Below, piece by piece: positions 31,784 through 41,827 of a DNA stretch of 64,000 nucleotides. This DNA is from Martinezella tropici. GTDB taxonomy: Bacteria; Pseudomonadota; Alphaproteobacteria; Rhizobiales; Rhizobiaceae. Each line of letters opens with the position of its first letter. Within the stretch, counting starts at the first letter, position 1. The DNA is taken from positions 186,001 to 250,000 of the forward strand of contig JUHI01000007.1 in NCBI GenBank assembly GCA_000799755.1, given 5' to 3'. A model generated the notes under the pieces. It was not told the origin of the DNA. It did no database searches and worked only from the letters and a program-made list of their open reading frames with translations. The translations under genes were made by a program, and so were the position numbers.

Positions 31784-33973
31784 TCAGGCGGCCTTGGTCT
31801 TCACCCGCCGCGCCAGATGCGCCACGACATTCTCGATCATCCGCATCCCTGCATCGCCGCCGAGCGTCATGATCGATTCCGGGTGGAACTGTACGGCCGC
31901 GATCGGCTCCTTCACATGCTCGATGCCCATGATCGTGCCATCTTCGCTCTCGGCCGTGATCATGAATTCACGCGGCAGGCTCGACGGATCGGCAAAGATC
32001 GAGTGATAGCGTCCGACCGTGACCTCGCGGCCGAGGCCGGAGAAAACGAGGCCCGGCTCCAGCACCCGGATGCGCGACGGCTTGCCGTGCATCGGGATTG
32101 CCAGATGGCGCAATTCGCCACCATAGGCTTCGGCGAGCGCCTGCAAGCCCAGGCAGACACCGAAGATCGGCAGGTTGCGCGCCCTCGCCTTCTTGATGGT
32201 CGCCTTGCAATCGAAATCCTTCGGATTGCCGGGGCCTGGCGACAGCACGACGAGATCCGGATCGAGCCGGTCGAAGACCTCCTCCGGCACCGGTGTACGC
32301 ACGGTCGAAACCGTCGCGCCCGTCTGGCGGAAATAATTGGCAAGCGTGTGGACGAAGCTGTCCTCGTGGTCGACGAGCAGGATCTTCACGCCCTTTCCGA
32401 CGGAAGCGACGTCACGTTGCTGTTTGCCGGAATTGCCGGTCTTGGCATCACGGATGGCGGAAAGCATGGCGGAGGCCTTCAGTTCGGTTTCGGCTTCTTC
32501 TTCCTCGGGGATCGAGTCGTTGAGCAGCGTCGCGCCAGCCCGCACCTCAGCGATGCCGTCCTTGATGCGAACGGTGCGCAGCGTCAGGCCGGTATTCATG
32601 TCGCCATTGAAGCCGACCATGCCGATCGCGCCACCATACCATGCGCGCGGGCTCTTCTCATGGCTCTCGATGAAGCGCATGGCCCAGAGCTTTGGCGCGC
32701 CGGTGACGGTAACGGCCCAGGCGTGGCTGAGGAAACCGTCGAAGGCGTCCATATCGTCGCGCAGGCGGCCTTCGATATGGTCGACCGTGTGGATCAGGCG
32801 CGAATACATCTCGATCTGGCGGCGGCCGATGACCTTGACCGAACCCGGCTCGCAGACGCGGCTTTTGTCGTTGCGGTCAACGTCGGAGCACATGGTCAGC
32901 TCCGATTCGTCCTTCTTGGAGTTCAGCAACTTCAGGATTTGCTCGCTGTCGGCGATCGGATCGTCGCCGCGCTTGATCGTGCCCGAAATCGGGCAGGTCT
33001 CGATGCGGCGGCCGGACACGCGCACGAACATTTCCGGCGATGCGCCGATCAGATATTCCTGATTGCCGAGGTTGATGAAGAAGGAATAGGGCGACGGGTT
33101 GATCGCCTTCAGACGCTTCGAAATGTCTGACGGTTTGCTGTCGCAGCGTTCCATGAATTTCTGGCCGGGCACGACTTCGAAGAGATCGCCCTTGCGAAAA
33201 CTCTCCTTCGCCTTGACCACCAGCTCGGCATATTCGCCGGGGCGATGATCGCTCTTCGGCGGAATGGCATCGGTATGGTGGAAAGGCTCAGGCACAATCT
33301 CGCCGGACTTGCCTTCCGTCGATTGGCCGTCCTTGGCGAAATCGTAGCGGTCGATCCATGCCTTGGCGGAGTAGTTGTCGACCACCAGAATTTCATCGGG
33401 CAGATAGAGCACCATATCGCGCTGGTCGTCCGGGCGCTTGAGCTTCAGGCTGATGGCGTCAAATTGGAAGGCCAGGTCGTAACCGAAGGCGCCATAGAAA
33501 CCGATGCTGGCATCGGCCTGGGAATAGAACAGCTCAGTGACCGCGCGCAGCACGGTAAAGACCGTTGGCATCTTCGAGCGTTCTTCCTCGGTGAAGACGC
33601 GATCCGGCGTCTTTACGGTGAGGTCGAGCCGACGCGGTGTCGAAGCGCCGAGAACGACCTCCGAAACGCTCTTCAACTTCTCCGCGATGAAGCCGAGAAT
33701 GACCTCGCCGCGCTCGTTATAGGCATCGATCCAGACATCGCGACCATTACAGGAAAGACCGAGCGGCGGATCGACGACAGCGGTATCCCAACGCGTATAG
33801 CGGCCGGGATATTCGTAGTTCGACGAAAAGACCGCGCCGCGGCGTTCGTCGAGCTTGTCGATGTATGACGATACGGCATCCGCATAGGGCGTCGGCCGGC
33901 GCTGCCGGGTGACGGTGATGCCGCCCTTCGTCTCGTAGATTTCCGCACCATCATCCCGAAGGATCGTTACCAT
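31784..33973 (-). CDS. trpE(G): Anthranilate synthase, fused TrpE-TrpG
   Basis: 729-residue fusion typical of Rhizobiaceae, converting chorismate and glutamine to anthranilate, the first step of tryptophan synthesis. The TrpE part (about residues 1-515) contains GDLFEVVPGQKF, PSPYSFFINLGNQEYLIGASPEMF and the chorismate-binding block ADSEQILKLLNSKKDESELTMCSDVDRNDKSRVCEPGSV. The TrpG glutaminase part follows, with Cys in IFGVCLGLQALAEAYGG and the His/Glu pair in AVQFHPES. GAGGAACA precedes ATG 33973. Expression is controlled by the trpL attenuator just upstream. Confidence 0.98.
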   Translation of the reverse strand: MVTILRDDGAEIYETKGGITVTRQRRPTPYADAVSSYIDKLDERRGAVFSSNYEYPGRYTRWDTAVVDPPLGLSCNGRDVWIDAYNERGEVILGFIAEKLKSVSEVVLGASTPRRLDLTVKTPDRVFTEEERSKMPTVFTVLRAVTELFYSQADASIGFYGAFGYDLAFQFDAISLKLKRPDDQRDMVLYLPDEILVVDNYSAKAWIDRYDFAKDGQSTEGKSGEIVPEPFHHTDAIPPKSDHRPGEYAELVVKAKESFRKGDLFEVVPGQKFMERCDSKPSDISKRLKAINPSPYSFFINLGNQEYLIGASPEMFVRVSGRRIETCPISGTIKRGDDPIADSEQILKLLNSKKDESELTMCSDVDRNDKSRVCEPGSVKVIGRRQIEMYSRLIHTVDHIEGRLRDDMDAFDGFLSHAWAVTVTGAPKLWAMRFIESHEKSPRAWYGGAIGMVGFNGDMNTGLTLRTVRIKDGIAEVRAGATLLNDSIPEEEEAETELKASAMLSAIRDAKTGNSGKQQRDVASVGKGVKILLVDHEDSFVHTLANYFRQTGATVSTVRTPVPEEVFDRLDPDLVVLSPGPGNPKDFDCKATIKKARARNLPIFGVCLGLQALAEAYGGELRHLAIPMHGKPSRIRVLEPGLVFSGLGREVTVGRYHSIFADPSSLPREFMITAESEDGTIMGIEHVKEPIAAVQFHPESIMTLGGDAGMRMIENVVAHLARRVKTKAA

Positions 33974-34020
33974 TGTTCCTCACTCCGTTGTCGGGCCCGG
34001 ATGACAGGCGGCCAATATAA

Positions 34021-34051
34021 CAAAAAAGCCGCCTCGAAATCTCGGGCGGCT
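34021..34051 (-). terminator. trpL attenuator terminator
   Basis: On the minus strand AGCCGCCCGAG pairs with CTCGAGGCGGCT-type sequence (34051 down to 34027, one bulge), followed by TTTTTTG. It lies about 40 nt after the trpL stop and 47 nt before trpE(G), the position of a classical ribosome-dependent attenuator. When Trp is scarce the alternative stem with trpL sequence should form instead. Confidence 0.93.
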
Positions 34052-34088
34052 CACTCGTCGTCTTTGAACACGATTGGTCGAGGCCGCC

Positions 34089-34136
34089 TTAGCGTGCCCA
34101 CCACCAAACTGCAATGTTGTTCAAAGACGTGTTCAT
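34089..34136 (-). CDS. trpL: trp leader peptide
   Basis: 15-residue peptide MNTSLNNIAVWWWAR with three consecutive Trp codons, nearly the same ending as Sinorhizobium meliloti trpL. Stalling of the ribosome on these codons under Trp shortage prevents the downstream terminator and lets trpE(G) be transcribed. In S. meliloti the terminated transcript is also a trans-acting sRNA (rnTrpL) and the peptide has its own activity; the same is plausible here. No ribosome-binding site is present, consistent with a leaderless or near-leaderless mRNA. Confidence 0.95.
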   Translation of the reverse strand: MNTSLNNIAVWWWAR

Positions 34137-34145
34137 GGCGGGAAT

Positions 34146-34174
34146 TGTTAGCGTGAGATGCCGCGATGCGCAAG
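34146..34174 (-). promoter_or_regulatory. trpL/trpE(G) promoter
   Basis: On the minus strand CTTGCG (34174-34169), 17-bp spacer, CTAACA (34151-34146); the form resembles the rhizobial CTTGAC-N17-CTATAT consensus. Nine nucleotides lie between the -10 and the trpL ATG, so transcription starts at or within a few bases of the AUG. Confidence 0.6.
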
Positions 34175-34240
34175 CGGAAGATGGGAGGAAAGTTTCCGGC
34201 GGCGAAAAGGCGACCTCAGCCCGCTATCAATCATGACCGT

Positions 34241-34606
34241 CTAGGCGCGATCATCTCCGGAACTGCCGAGCTTCGGCAAAACCAGATCGCCCACGGTGTA
34301 GGTATGGAATTCGCTGGTCGAAACCTCGTTGAGCTTACGGAATTTCTCGACAAAGACAGGATCGGAGAAGAACTCGTCGACGTTGCCGGTATCCTTGATC
34401 GCCTCGATATTGACCACGGTCAGACCATCCGTGCTCTTGGCGAGATTGCTCCAGAGAAATCCGTCCTTCCGTTCGGCAACATAGTGGACAACATCCTGAA
34501 TCAGCCGGAACGCCTCTTCTTGCTTGCCGGGATGAGCATGAATGACATTGACCACGAAGATGGTCGGCTGCGGTTGAGCGGAGAACTGTGCAGAGATCGT
34601 ATCCAT
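34241..34606 (-). CDS. Antibiotic biosynthesis monooxygenase (ABM)-domain protein
   Basis: 121-residue ferredoxin-like-fold protein: TIFVVNVIHAHPGKQEEAFRLIQDVVHYVAERKDGFLWSNLAKSTDGLTVVNIEAIKD, then DPVFVEKFRKLNEVSTSEFHTYTVGDLV. This is the ABM pattern found in small monooxygenases and haem-degrading or stress proteins; the substrate is unknown. AAGGA lies 5 nt before ATG 34606, which decides the start over a longer frame. Divergent from a LysR regulator that probably controls it. Confidence 0.85.
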   Translation of the reverse strand: MDTISAQFSAQPQPTIFVVNVIHAHPGKQEEAFRLIQDVVHYVAERKDGFLWSNLAKSTDGLTVVNIEAIKDTGNVDEFFSDPVFVEKFRKLNEVSTSEFHTYTVGDLVLPKLGSSGDDRA

Positions 34607-34702
34607 TGCGGTTCCTTCTTTGAAAAGCGGCATCGTTTGCTGCGCCGGCACTGGATATCGGGATCGACATAGCGGATAAACAATCCGGTATTCTTGTGAG
34701 AT

Positions 34703-34717
34703 CGGAATTAATTTCCG
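34703..34717. promoter_or_regulatory. Operator candidate between ABM and LysR genes
   Basis: CGGAA (34703-34707) / TTCCG (34713-34717) with an A/T-rich centre, 12 bp before the LysR ATG. It is placed where an autoregulating LysR protein would bind, although it lacks the usual T-N11-A core. Confidence 0.4.
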
Positions 34718-34728
34718 CAATCGGGGTT

Positions 34729-35631
34729 ATGATGGATAGGCTTGGGGCGCTTGGCATTTTCGTGCAGACGGCAGAGGGCGGCAGCTTCGTTGCCGGCGCC
34801 CGGCGGCTTGGCCTCTCCAGCTCCGCCGTCGGCAAGGCCATTGCGCGGCTCGAACAGGATATGGGCGTTCGCCTTTTTCACCGCTCGACGCGGAGCATGA
34901 CCCTAACCGAGGAAGGCAGCTTCTTTCTCGACACCTGTCGACGCATCATCTCGGAGCTCGATACCGCTCAGGCGGAGTTGTCGAAATCGCATTCGGCACC
35001 TCGCGGCCATCTTCGGGTGAGCCTTCCAATTGCGGGCATGCTGTTGATGCCAGCCATATCGGCCTTCATGCGCACATATCCCGATATCACCCTCGATCTG
35101 GATTTTACCGATCGTCTGGTCGATGTGATCGAGGAAGGATTCGATGCCGTCATACGCACGGGCGATGTCAGGGATACGAGGCTGATGAGCCGCAAGCTCG
35201 GCACATTTCGTTTCAGGATCGTCGCCTCACCAGATTATCTGAAGGCGGAAGGCACGCCACTCGCACCCGAAGACCTGCTCAGACACAAATGCCTGCATCA
35301 TCGCTACCCCAGCACGGGCAGGCTGGAACCTTGGCCACTGAAACGGAATGGGGAGGATTTGCGGCTCGCCTTGCCGACGACGACGATCGCCAGCACCATC
35401 GAGCCGCTCATCCATCTTGCCGAAAACGGCTTTGGGATCACATGCCTGCCGCCCTTTGCCGTCAGGACGCAGATCGCTGAGGGCCGGCTTCTGTCACTTC
35501 TCGAAGACTACATCGGGGAAACCGGTATTTTCCGCGTATTGTGGCCTACGAGCCGTTACATGTCCCCGAAGATCCGCGTCTTCGTCGACTTCATGGCGGC
35601 CAATCTGTTTTCGAATGAACCAGCCACCTGA
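34729..35631 (+). CDS. LysR-family transcriptional regulator
   Basis: 300-residue LTTR. The N-terminal wHTH is MDRLGALGIFVQTAEGGSFVAGARRLGLSSSAVGKAIARLEQDMGVRLFHRSTRSMTLTEEG. The co-inducer domain follows (RGHLRVSLPIAGMLLMPAISAFMRTYPDITLDLDFTDRLVDVIEEGFDAVIRTGDVRDTRLMSRKLG), as in the CrgA/DsdC-like group of LTTRs. Tandem ATGs at 34729 and 34732 are equally possible. Divergent from the ABM monooxygenase gene, its likely target. Confidence 0.93.
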   Translation: MMDRLGALGIFVQTAEGGSFVAGARRLGLSSSAVGKAIARLEQDMGVRLFHRSTRSMTLTEEGSFFLDTCRRIISELDTAQAELSKSHSAPRGHLRVSLPIAGMLLMPAISAFMRTYPDITLDLDFTDRLVDVIEEGFDAVIRTGDVRDTRLMSRKLGTFRFRIVASPDYLKAEGTPLAPEDLLRHKCLHHRYPSTGRLEPWPLKRNGEDLRLALPTTTIASTIEPLIHLAENGFGITCLPPFAVRTQIAEGRLLSLLEDYIGETGIFRVLWPTSRYMSPKIRVFVDFMAANLFSNEPAT

Positions 35632-35646
35632 AGATCGCGCCCTCGC

Positions 35647-37170
<1,524 letters not shown>

Positions 37171-37357
37171 GGTCTTTTCCGGTCTCGATCGAGCATCTCG
37201 GAACATCGCCGGCGGCTCCTTTTGCCGCGCTACGCCGATGTCGATGGCCAAAAGCAGGCCAATGCTCGAAAACATGTCATGACGCAGCCGCGCGGATGCG
37301 CAGGCTTACGTCGCCCAAAGGGCAGACCAGAAGGAATGAGTGAGTAACCGCCTCTGA

Positions 37358-37429
37358 TCAGCCCTGCAAACGCATCCGCAGGGCACGAGTCGGACCGAAC
37401 TGGCGAATATGCCAGACTACCTTGGTCAT
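37358..37429 (-). CDS. 23-codon ORF, candidate leader peptide of the ABC-F gene
   Basis: 23-residue ORF starting MTKVVWHIRQFGPTRA and ending ALRMRLQG. AGGAGG (37436-37441) sits exactly 6 nt before the ATG, the best ribosome-binding site in the neighbourhood, and a promoter-like pair lies about 50-75 bp upstream. Its last codons form a 7-bp stem with each other. Arg-Met-Arg near the C-terminus is an R-x-R motif of the kind that arrests ribosomes in the presence of macrolides (as in ErmDL). It precedes an ABC-F gene on the same strand and follows a terminator, so it heads that transcript. Confidence 0.55.
   Translation of the reverse strand: MTKVVWHIRQFGPTRALRMRLQG
37361..37384 (-). promoter_or_regulatory. 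Hairpin overlapping the end of the leader ORF
   Basis: In the minus-strand RNA GCCCTGC (37384-37378) pairs with GCAGGGC (37367-37361), 10-nt loop, ending at the stop codon. Downstream GCCC-TTT-GGGC (37323-37313) forms its own small stem, and its GCCCT could instead pair with AGGGC of the first. This gives the 1:2 / 2:3 / 3:4 layout of an attenuator, though without a T run. Confidence 0.4.
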
Positions 37430-37477
37430 ATGGGTCCTCCTCTCTTTTCTCTCGACGGGTTGAAGACTATGCGCGTC

Positions 37478-37505
37478 AAATAGCATCGAAGCCTGCGATT
37501 TACAA
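37478..37505 (-). promoter_or_regulatory. Promoter candidate for the leader ORF/ABC-F transcript
   Basis: On the minus strand TTGTAA (37505-37500), 16-bp spacer, CTATTT (37483-37478). The 12-bp palindrome AATTGCGCAATT (37504-37515) overlaps the -35 and could be an operator. It lies between the TonB-receptor terminator and the leader ORF. Confidence 0.45.
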
Positions 37506-37538
37506 TTGCGCAATTTTGCCGATGCCACGCCAGAGGGC

Positions 37539-37568
37539 AAAAAAGAGGGCGATACCGAAGCACCGCCC
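37539..37568 (-). terminator. Intrinsic terminator of the TonB receptor gene
   Basis: On the minus strand GGGCGGTGC-TTCG-GTATCGCCC forms a 9-bp stem (two G-T pairs) with a stable TTCG tetraloop, followed by TCTTTTTT. It starts 25 nt after the receptor stop codon. Confidence 0.9.
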
Positions 37569-37593
37569 AAGTTTGCTGCATCGATGAGGTGGC

Positions 37594-39825
37594 TTAGAAC
37601 CGCTGCGTCAGCGTCAGCTTGAAGGTCCGGCCAGGCTCGGAATAATAGGATGCGGGTTGGGTCAGCGGGCCGCTATAGGACGGCGCGTTCAGCGCATCGT
37701 AGTAGGTCTTGTTGAAGATGTTGTAGACGCCGCCGCGAATGCTGAGGCCCTTCACCTGTTCCGGCTCCCACCAGGCGGTGAGATCGAAGATGCCATAGGC
37801 AGGGGTCTGCAACGTGTCGCCCGTCTTCTTCGCTTCGCGAGCCGCGGTGATGAAGGTCAGGTCCGTTCCCCAGACTTCGGTCGCATAGCCGACAGTGAAG
37901 GCGGCCTTGGCCGGCGCGACGGAATTGATCCATTGACCGGTGTCGGAATCCTTGCCGTTGACATAGGCAAGCGCGCCCTTGACGTGGATGCCGTTGTCGA
38001 ACTTCTTGTGCGCATTGACCTCGATCCCGAACATGCGGACGTTGGCGCGGTTGAAGTATTCGGTGATCCCGAGCGGATAGGTGCCCGTGGGATCACGATA
38101 GTTCAGCGTGTCGATGAAGTTCCTGTACTTGTTGTAGAAGGCGCCGACATGGCCGCCGAAATCGTCGTCGCCGAGGTTGGTGCCGATTTCGATGCCGTTG
38201 CTGGTTTCCGGCTTCAGGTCCGGATTGCCGTAGCTGACATAACCGCCGGGCACGCCATAGTTGACGTAGAGTTCGTTGGCATTGGGCGCACGGAAAGCCA
38301 TCGCCCACTGCGCGTAGATCTCGACATTCTGTTGCGGTTCATAGGAGGCCCGTAGGCTTGGCGAGAAGCGAGTATCCGACTGACCGGGTGGCAGCCCCTT
38401 GTAATTGGCGCTGTCGCGATAGGCAGTCGTGTTCTTCGGCGAGTAGTCATACCAGTCGAAACGCAGACCCGGCGTCAGCGAGACATTGCTGGAACCGAGC
38501 TCAATCTTGTCATTGACAAAGGCACCGACGCGCTTGCCATCGACATCGGGCATGTCGGACTGGTTGGTATGCAGGAACGCGCAAGTGGCGCGCCAGCGCG
38601 GGTTGCTGCAGCTATCTTTACCTGCCGAATACTGAGTAATTTTGTCGAAGGAAGTGTCGAGACCAAAGGTAACCGTGTGATGCAGGCTTCCGGTGTCGAA
38701 CGACTTCGACGCATTGCCGTTGAAGCCGATACTACGGTCTTTCAAATCATTAAAGCGCGAATAGTCTCCGATGACGGAAGTATAGCGATAACCCGCAGTA
38801 CCAGTTTCACGCAGCAGATTCTGCCAGTAGAATACGGCATTGGCAGTATCAAGCAGCGAATCGGCGCTCTCGGCTTCATATTTATAGTCGAGAGAAAGGC
38901 GATTGCGCTCTATGTTGTCTGTCCCGTTATAGTTGCCGGGCCGGAAGTTTCCGGTCGGGCTCTGCAGGGTCATCAGATCGGTGTCTTTGTCCTTGTTGTA
39001 GTGCTCGGCCGTGATGCCGAAAGTGCCGATGTCGGTATATTGGCGGATCTTGAAGAGAGCGCTTCTCTGATTGTAGTCGGCCGGATTCGCTTCGGTGCGC
39101 TTGGTCGAATAGCCACCGACATCGCCATTGTTCTCGAGCTCATGCCCACGTGTATAACCGCCTTCAAAGAGAACGGCCGTATTGTCGATACGTTTTGCAA
39201 CAGCCGCCGAACCACCGACACTGCGGTCATCGCCGTTATAACCGAACTTGAAAATGCCGCCCCAAGTCGATCCAGGGGTGATCAAATCTTCCGGCTCAAG
39301 CGTGTGCAAGACGAAGGCGCCGCCGAGAGCGCTGGAGCCGCCACGACTGGAATCGGCGCCGCGAACGACGTCGATGCTGGAGAGCGCGTTGAAATCGAAG
39401 CTATTGGCGCCACCGTTGGACCCGCGCGAAGTATCGAGAAGAAAAGGAATTTTGATACCGTCGATCGAGGTCAGGACACGGTCGTCGCCGAGACCGCGAA
39501 TGTTGATGCCGCCGGTGGTGCGGTTGAAGCCGACGCCGACCTCCGTGCTGCGGCCGAGATCCTCGATGCGCGTGATCTGGTTTTCGTCGATTTCCTTGGC
39601 TGTTGTCTCGCTGGCGGTCGGCGAATCGGCAAGCACGTCCTTGTTCGCCTTGCCTTTGCCCTTCACGACGATCGGTTTCAGATTGGTGACGCGATCACCC
39701 TTTGCCGCCTCGCCCGTCGCCTCGTCATTCGGGGCTGCGGTTTGCGCAAAGGATGTCGTTGCCAGCCCGAGGGCGAGAAACGCAGTGCATGCCAAGAGAG
39801 CCGAGCGGGAGCGCCGGACAACCAT
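37594..39825 (-). CDS. TonB-dependent outer-membrane receptor, haem/haemoglobin type
   Basis: 743-residue receptor. An N-terminal signal peptide (ALLACTAFLALGLATTSFAQ) is followed by a TonB-box-like NLKPIVVKGKGK and a plug domain (NQITRIEDLGRSTEVGVGFNRTTGGINIRGLGDDRVLTSIDGIKI). A 22-strand-type barrel ends YYSEPGRTFKLTLTQRF. FRAPNANELYVNY is the FRAP block and NPDLKPETSNGIEIG the NPNL-like block of haem receptors, so it resembles ShmR/HmuR. ATG 39825 has AAAGGA at 6 nt; ATG 39831 is too close to it. Two RirA-type boxes lie upstream, predicting derepression under iron shortage. Confidence 0.93.
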   Translation of the reverse strand: MVVRRSRSALLACTAFLALGLATTSFAQTAAPNDEATGEAAKGDRVTNLKPIVVKGKGKANKDVLADSPTASETTAKEIDENQITRIEDLGRSTEVGVGFNRTTGGINIRGLGDDRVLTSIDGIKIPFLLDTSRGSNGGANSFDFNALSSIDVVRGADSSRGGSSALGGAFVLHTLEPEDLITPGSTWGGIFKFGYNGDDRSVGGSAAVAKRIDNTAVLFEGGYTRGHELENNGDVGGYSTKRTEANPADYNQRSALFKIRQYTDIGTFGITAEHYNKDKDTDLMTLQSPTGNFRPGNYNGTDNIERNRLSLDYKYEAESADSLLDTANAVFYWQNLLRETGTAGYRYTSVIGDYSRFNDLKDRSIGFNGNASKSFDTGSLHHTVTFGLDTSFDKITQYSAGKDSCSNPRWRATCAFLHTNQSDMPDVDGKRVGAFVNDKIELGSSNVSLTPGLRFDWYDYSPKNTTAYRDSANYKGLPPGQSDTRFSPSLRASYEPQQNVEIYAQWAMAFRAPNANELYVNYGVPGGYVSYGNPDLKPETSNGIEIGTNLGDDDFGGHVGAFYNKYRNFIDTLNYRDPTGTYPLGITEYFNRANVRMFGIEVNAHKKFDNGIHVKGALAYVNGKDSDTGQWINSVAPAKAAFTVGYATEVWGTDLTFITAAREAKKTGDTLQTPAYGIFDLTAWWEPEQVKGLSIRGGVYNIFNKTYYDALNAPSYSGPLTQPASYYSEPGRTFKLTLTQRF

Positions 39826-39951
39826 AACCATTCCTTTCGAACTGCTTGACCGGGCTGGCTGGTTGCTGCGTCAAATGCAGGCAAGGGGCTGGCTAGGCTA
39901 TTTTGTTAACGGCGGGAAATATTCCGCCTTCTTTCTGCCGCATAAAAAACA

Positions 39952-39966
39952 TGAGTATAATTGTCA
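39952..39966. promoter_or_regulatory. RirA iron-responsive operator (IRO box) 1
   Basis: TGA (39952-39954)-N9-TCA (39964-39966), matching the TGA-N9-TCA IRO consensus of rhizobial RirA. It lies about 127 bp upstream of the TonB receptor start. Confidence 0.6.
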
Positions 39967-39988
39967 ATATATATGGCGCGTATAATCA

Positions 39989-40003
39989 TGAATAAAATTG
40001 TCA
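39989..40003. promoter_or_regulatory. RirA iron-responsive operator (IRO box) 2
   Basis: TGA (39989-39991)-N9-TCA (40001-40003). Both boxes share A/T-rich N9 sequence ending ATTG, and are 37 bp apart start to start, so they would lie on similar but not identical DNA faces. Confidence 0.6.
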
Positions 40004-40099
40004 TCTTTTAAGACAAGAGGCAAACGTTGCTGAATTGCAACGAAATGACAGCCTCACGCGTTCTATCGGCATCATCATTAGAATTGGCTGAATTACTTG

Positions 40100-40942
40100 A
40101 TGCTGTTTAGAATCGTTTCATTCGTCTCTGCTGCCATCATGCTCATGGCCGCGTCTCTACCGCAAGCCGGTCCGATTCCCGAGCAAAAGCCGGGTAAGGA
40201 ACAGGTCCAGCCGGAGGACGAACCGCCGATTCCAGCAGAGAAACCCGTTACATCGCCGGACAAACCCGCCATTCCGACGGAAAAGCCGGCGGTCAGACAG
40301 GAGGAAACGCCGGCGCCGCAGCCGGAAGAACAGACGACGGGCCAAACCCAAGGTCCCCCTCGCCCGCCTCTCAGCATCGCGTCCGAACCGGATGATGAAC
40401 ACCAGGCCTGCCTGAAAGACCTGACCGCCATGGGGGCAACCTTCAAAGAGATCGCCCGCATTGACGACGGCAATGGCTGCGGCATCGACAAGCCGATCGC
40501 GCTCAGCTCCCCGCTGCCGGGTATAGCGTTCAAACCCGAAGGCAAGATGCGTTGCGAAGCCGCCCTCGCTTTGGCCCAATGGGTGAAGGAAAGCGTCATT
40601 CCGTCCGCCGCCGCGTTGGACAACGGCAAGATCGTCACCATCAACCAGGCATCGACCTATGTCTGCCGGCTGCGCAACAACGCCTCCACCGGCAAGATCT
40701 CGGAACATGCCCGCGGTAACGCCATCGATGTCGCAAGTTTCACCTTCGAAAACGGCAAGACGATCGCGATCGAGCCGCGGCGCGAAGACCCGACACTGAC
40801 GGGCGCATTCCAGCGCGCCGCCAGTGCATCGGCCTGCCTCTATTTCACGACGGTCCTGGACCCCGAGAGCGACGCCGCGCATGAAACCCATTTCCATCTC
40901 GACGTGATCGAAAGGAACGGCGGCTTCCGCTACTGCCATTAG
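40100..40942 (+). CDS. Extensin-like C-terminal domain protein
   Basis: 280-residue exported protein. A signal peptide (FRIVSFVSAAIMLMAASLPQAG) is followed by a Pro/Glu/Lys-rich linker (about residues 25-95). The extensin-like C-terminal domain follows: CLKDLTAMGATFKEIARIDDGNGCGIDKPIALSS, ISEHARGNAIDVASFTFENGKTI, and HETHFHLDVIERNGGFRYCH. The H-A-x-G-x-A-x-D and H-x-H-x-D histidines and aspartates resemble the zinc site of D,D-peptidase-like (VanY/MepA-type) folds, suggesting a cell-wall role. Divergent from the TonB receptor. Confidence 0.9.
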   Translation: MLFRIVSFVSAAIMLMAASLPQAGPIPEQKPGKEQVQPEDEPPIPAEKPVTSPDKPAIPTEKPAVRQEETPAPQPEEQTTGQTQGPPRPPLSIASEPDDEHQACLKDLTAMGATFKEIARIDDGNGCGIDKPIALSSPLPGIAFKPEGKMRCEAALALAQWVKESVIPSAAALDNGKIVTINQASTYVCRLRNNASTGKISEHARGNAIDVASFTFENGKTIAIEPRREDPTLTGAFQRAASASACLYFTTVLDPESDAAHETHFHLDVIERNGGFRYCH

Positions 40943-40981
40943 AGCGGCATTGAGATGCTTAAGACTGCGATGGCAGTCCCA

Positions 40982-41827
40982 TCACACCGCGACGCCCCTA
41001 TTCGAGAACCACAGGTCTCTGTAGATCGCGATCGCCGTTTCATCCGGCGCCCGGTCCTGCGTCAGCCAGACCGACTGGATAGACCGAGCCTCGCCGCCAT
41101 TTGGTGTTTTTGCGGAATTAACCGGATCGGACGCTCCGATGCAGGGGATGAAATAGGCGGACATCAATATCCGAGCATCGAACCCCCGCGATTCTCGCGT
41201 AATCACGACGGCAAGTCCGACCTTCTCGTTCGCCTGCCAGGGCAGGATGATCCGGCCACCGGGTCGCAGCGCCTGCAACCACGATATCGGCGGCGCCACC
41301 ACCCCGGCATTCACATAGATCAGATCGGCTTGCGGAAGCTCCAATGCCGTCGCATCGGCGCAGATGACGGAGACACCGTCAAATGACGCGAGATTGTTAC
41401 GCGTGCGGTCGGCCAATGCCTCGTCGATCTCGACGGCATGGACATGGCCGCCGGGCGTGACGAGCGTCGACAGGATGGCGGTGTAGTATCCCGTTCCCGT
41501 ACCGATGTGGATGACGATTTCGCCAGGCTTGGGAGCGACAGCTCCAAGGAAAGCCGCATGGAGAAACGGCTCGCCATTGTTGATGCCTTTGGATTTGTCC
41601 AGGGCGACGAGCACATTCTGGTAGAGATAGGCAGGATCGGCGCTTGGCGTCTCGAGGTAGCTCGCGCTGACGCGGATCTGCCACGGTCCCGGCCCCATGA
41701 AGGCCTCGCGCCGAATGAGACGAAAGGCCTGTTCCAGCCTTTCATCCGAAGAATTGCTGGCAACAGCCATCATCTTCGCATGGAAATCCCGTATCTCATC
41801 CAAACTGGCACGGCTATCGGCAGTCAC
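40982..41827 (-). CDS. PCMT-like methyltransferase
   Basis: 281-residue SAM-dependent methyltransferase of the protein-L-isoaspartate O-methyltransferase superfamily. Motif I is IVIHIGTGTGYYTAILSTLV, followed by GGHVHAVEIDEALADRTRNNL (acidic end of strand 2), VSVICADATAL, ADLIYVNAGVVAPPISWLQALRPGGRIILP. The N-terminal RREAFMGPGPW and LDKSKGINNGEPFLHA resemble PCMT substrate-side segments, but the target is uncertain. Start set at GTG 41827, 8 nt after AGGTGGAGG; a TTG at 41848 lies in front of that site. Confidence 0.85.
   Translation of the reverse strand: MTADSRASLDEIRDFHAKMMAVASNSSDERLEQAFRLIRREAFMGPGPWQIRVSASYLETPSADPAYLYQNVLVALDKSKGINNGEPFLHAAFLGAVAPKPGEIVIHIGTGTGYYTAILSTLVTPGGHVHAVEIDEALADRTRNNLASFDGVSVICADATALELPQADLIYVNAGVVAPPISWLQALRPGGRIILPWQANEKVGLAVVITRESRGFDARILMSAYFIPCIGASDPVNSAKTPNGGEARSIQSVWLTQDRAPDETAIAIYRDLWFSNRGVAV

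Noticed and set aside
39911..39928. GGCGGGAAATATTCCGCC palindrome between TonB receptor and IRO boxes
   Set aside because: Short, bulged, no T run and no matching regulator consensus; may be chance in a high-GC genome.
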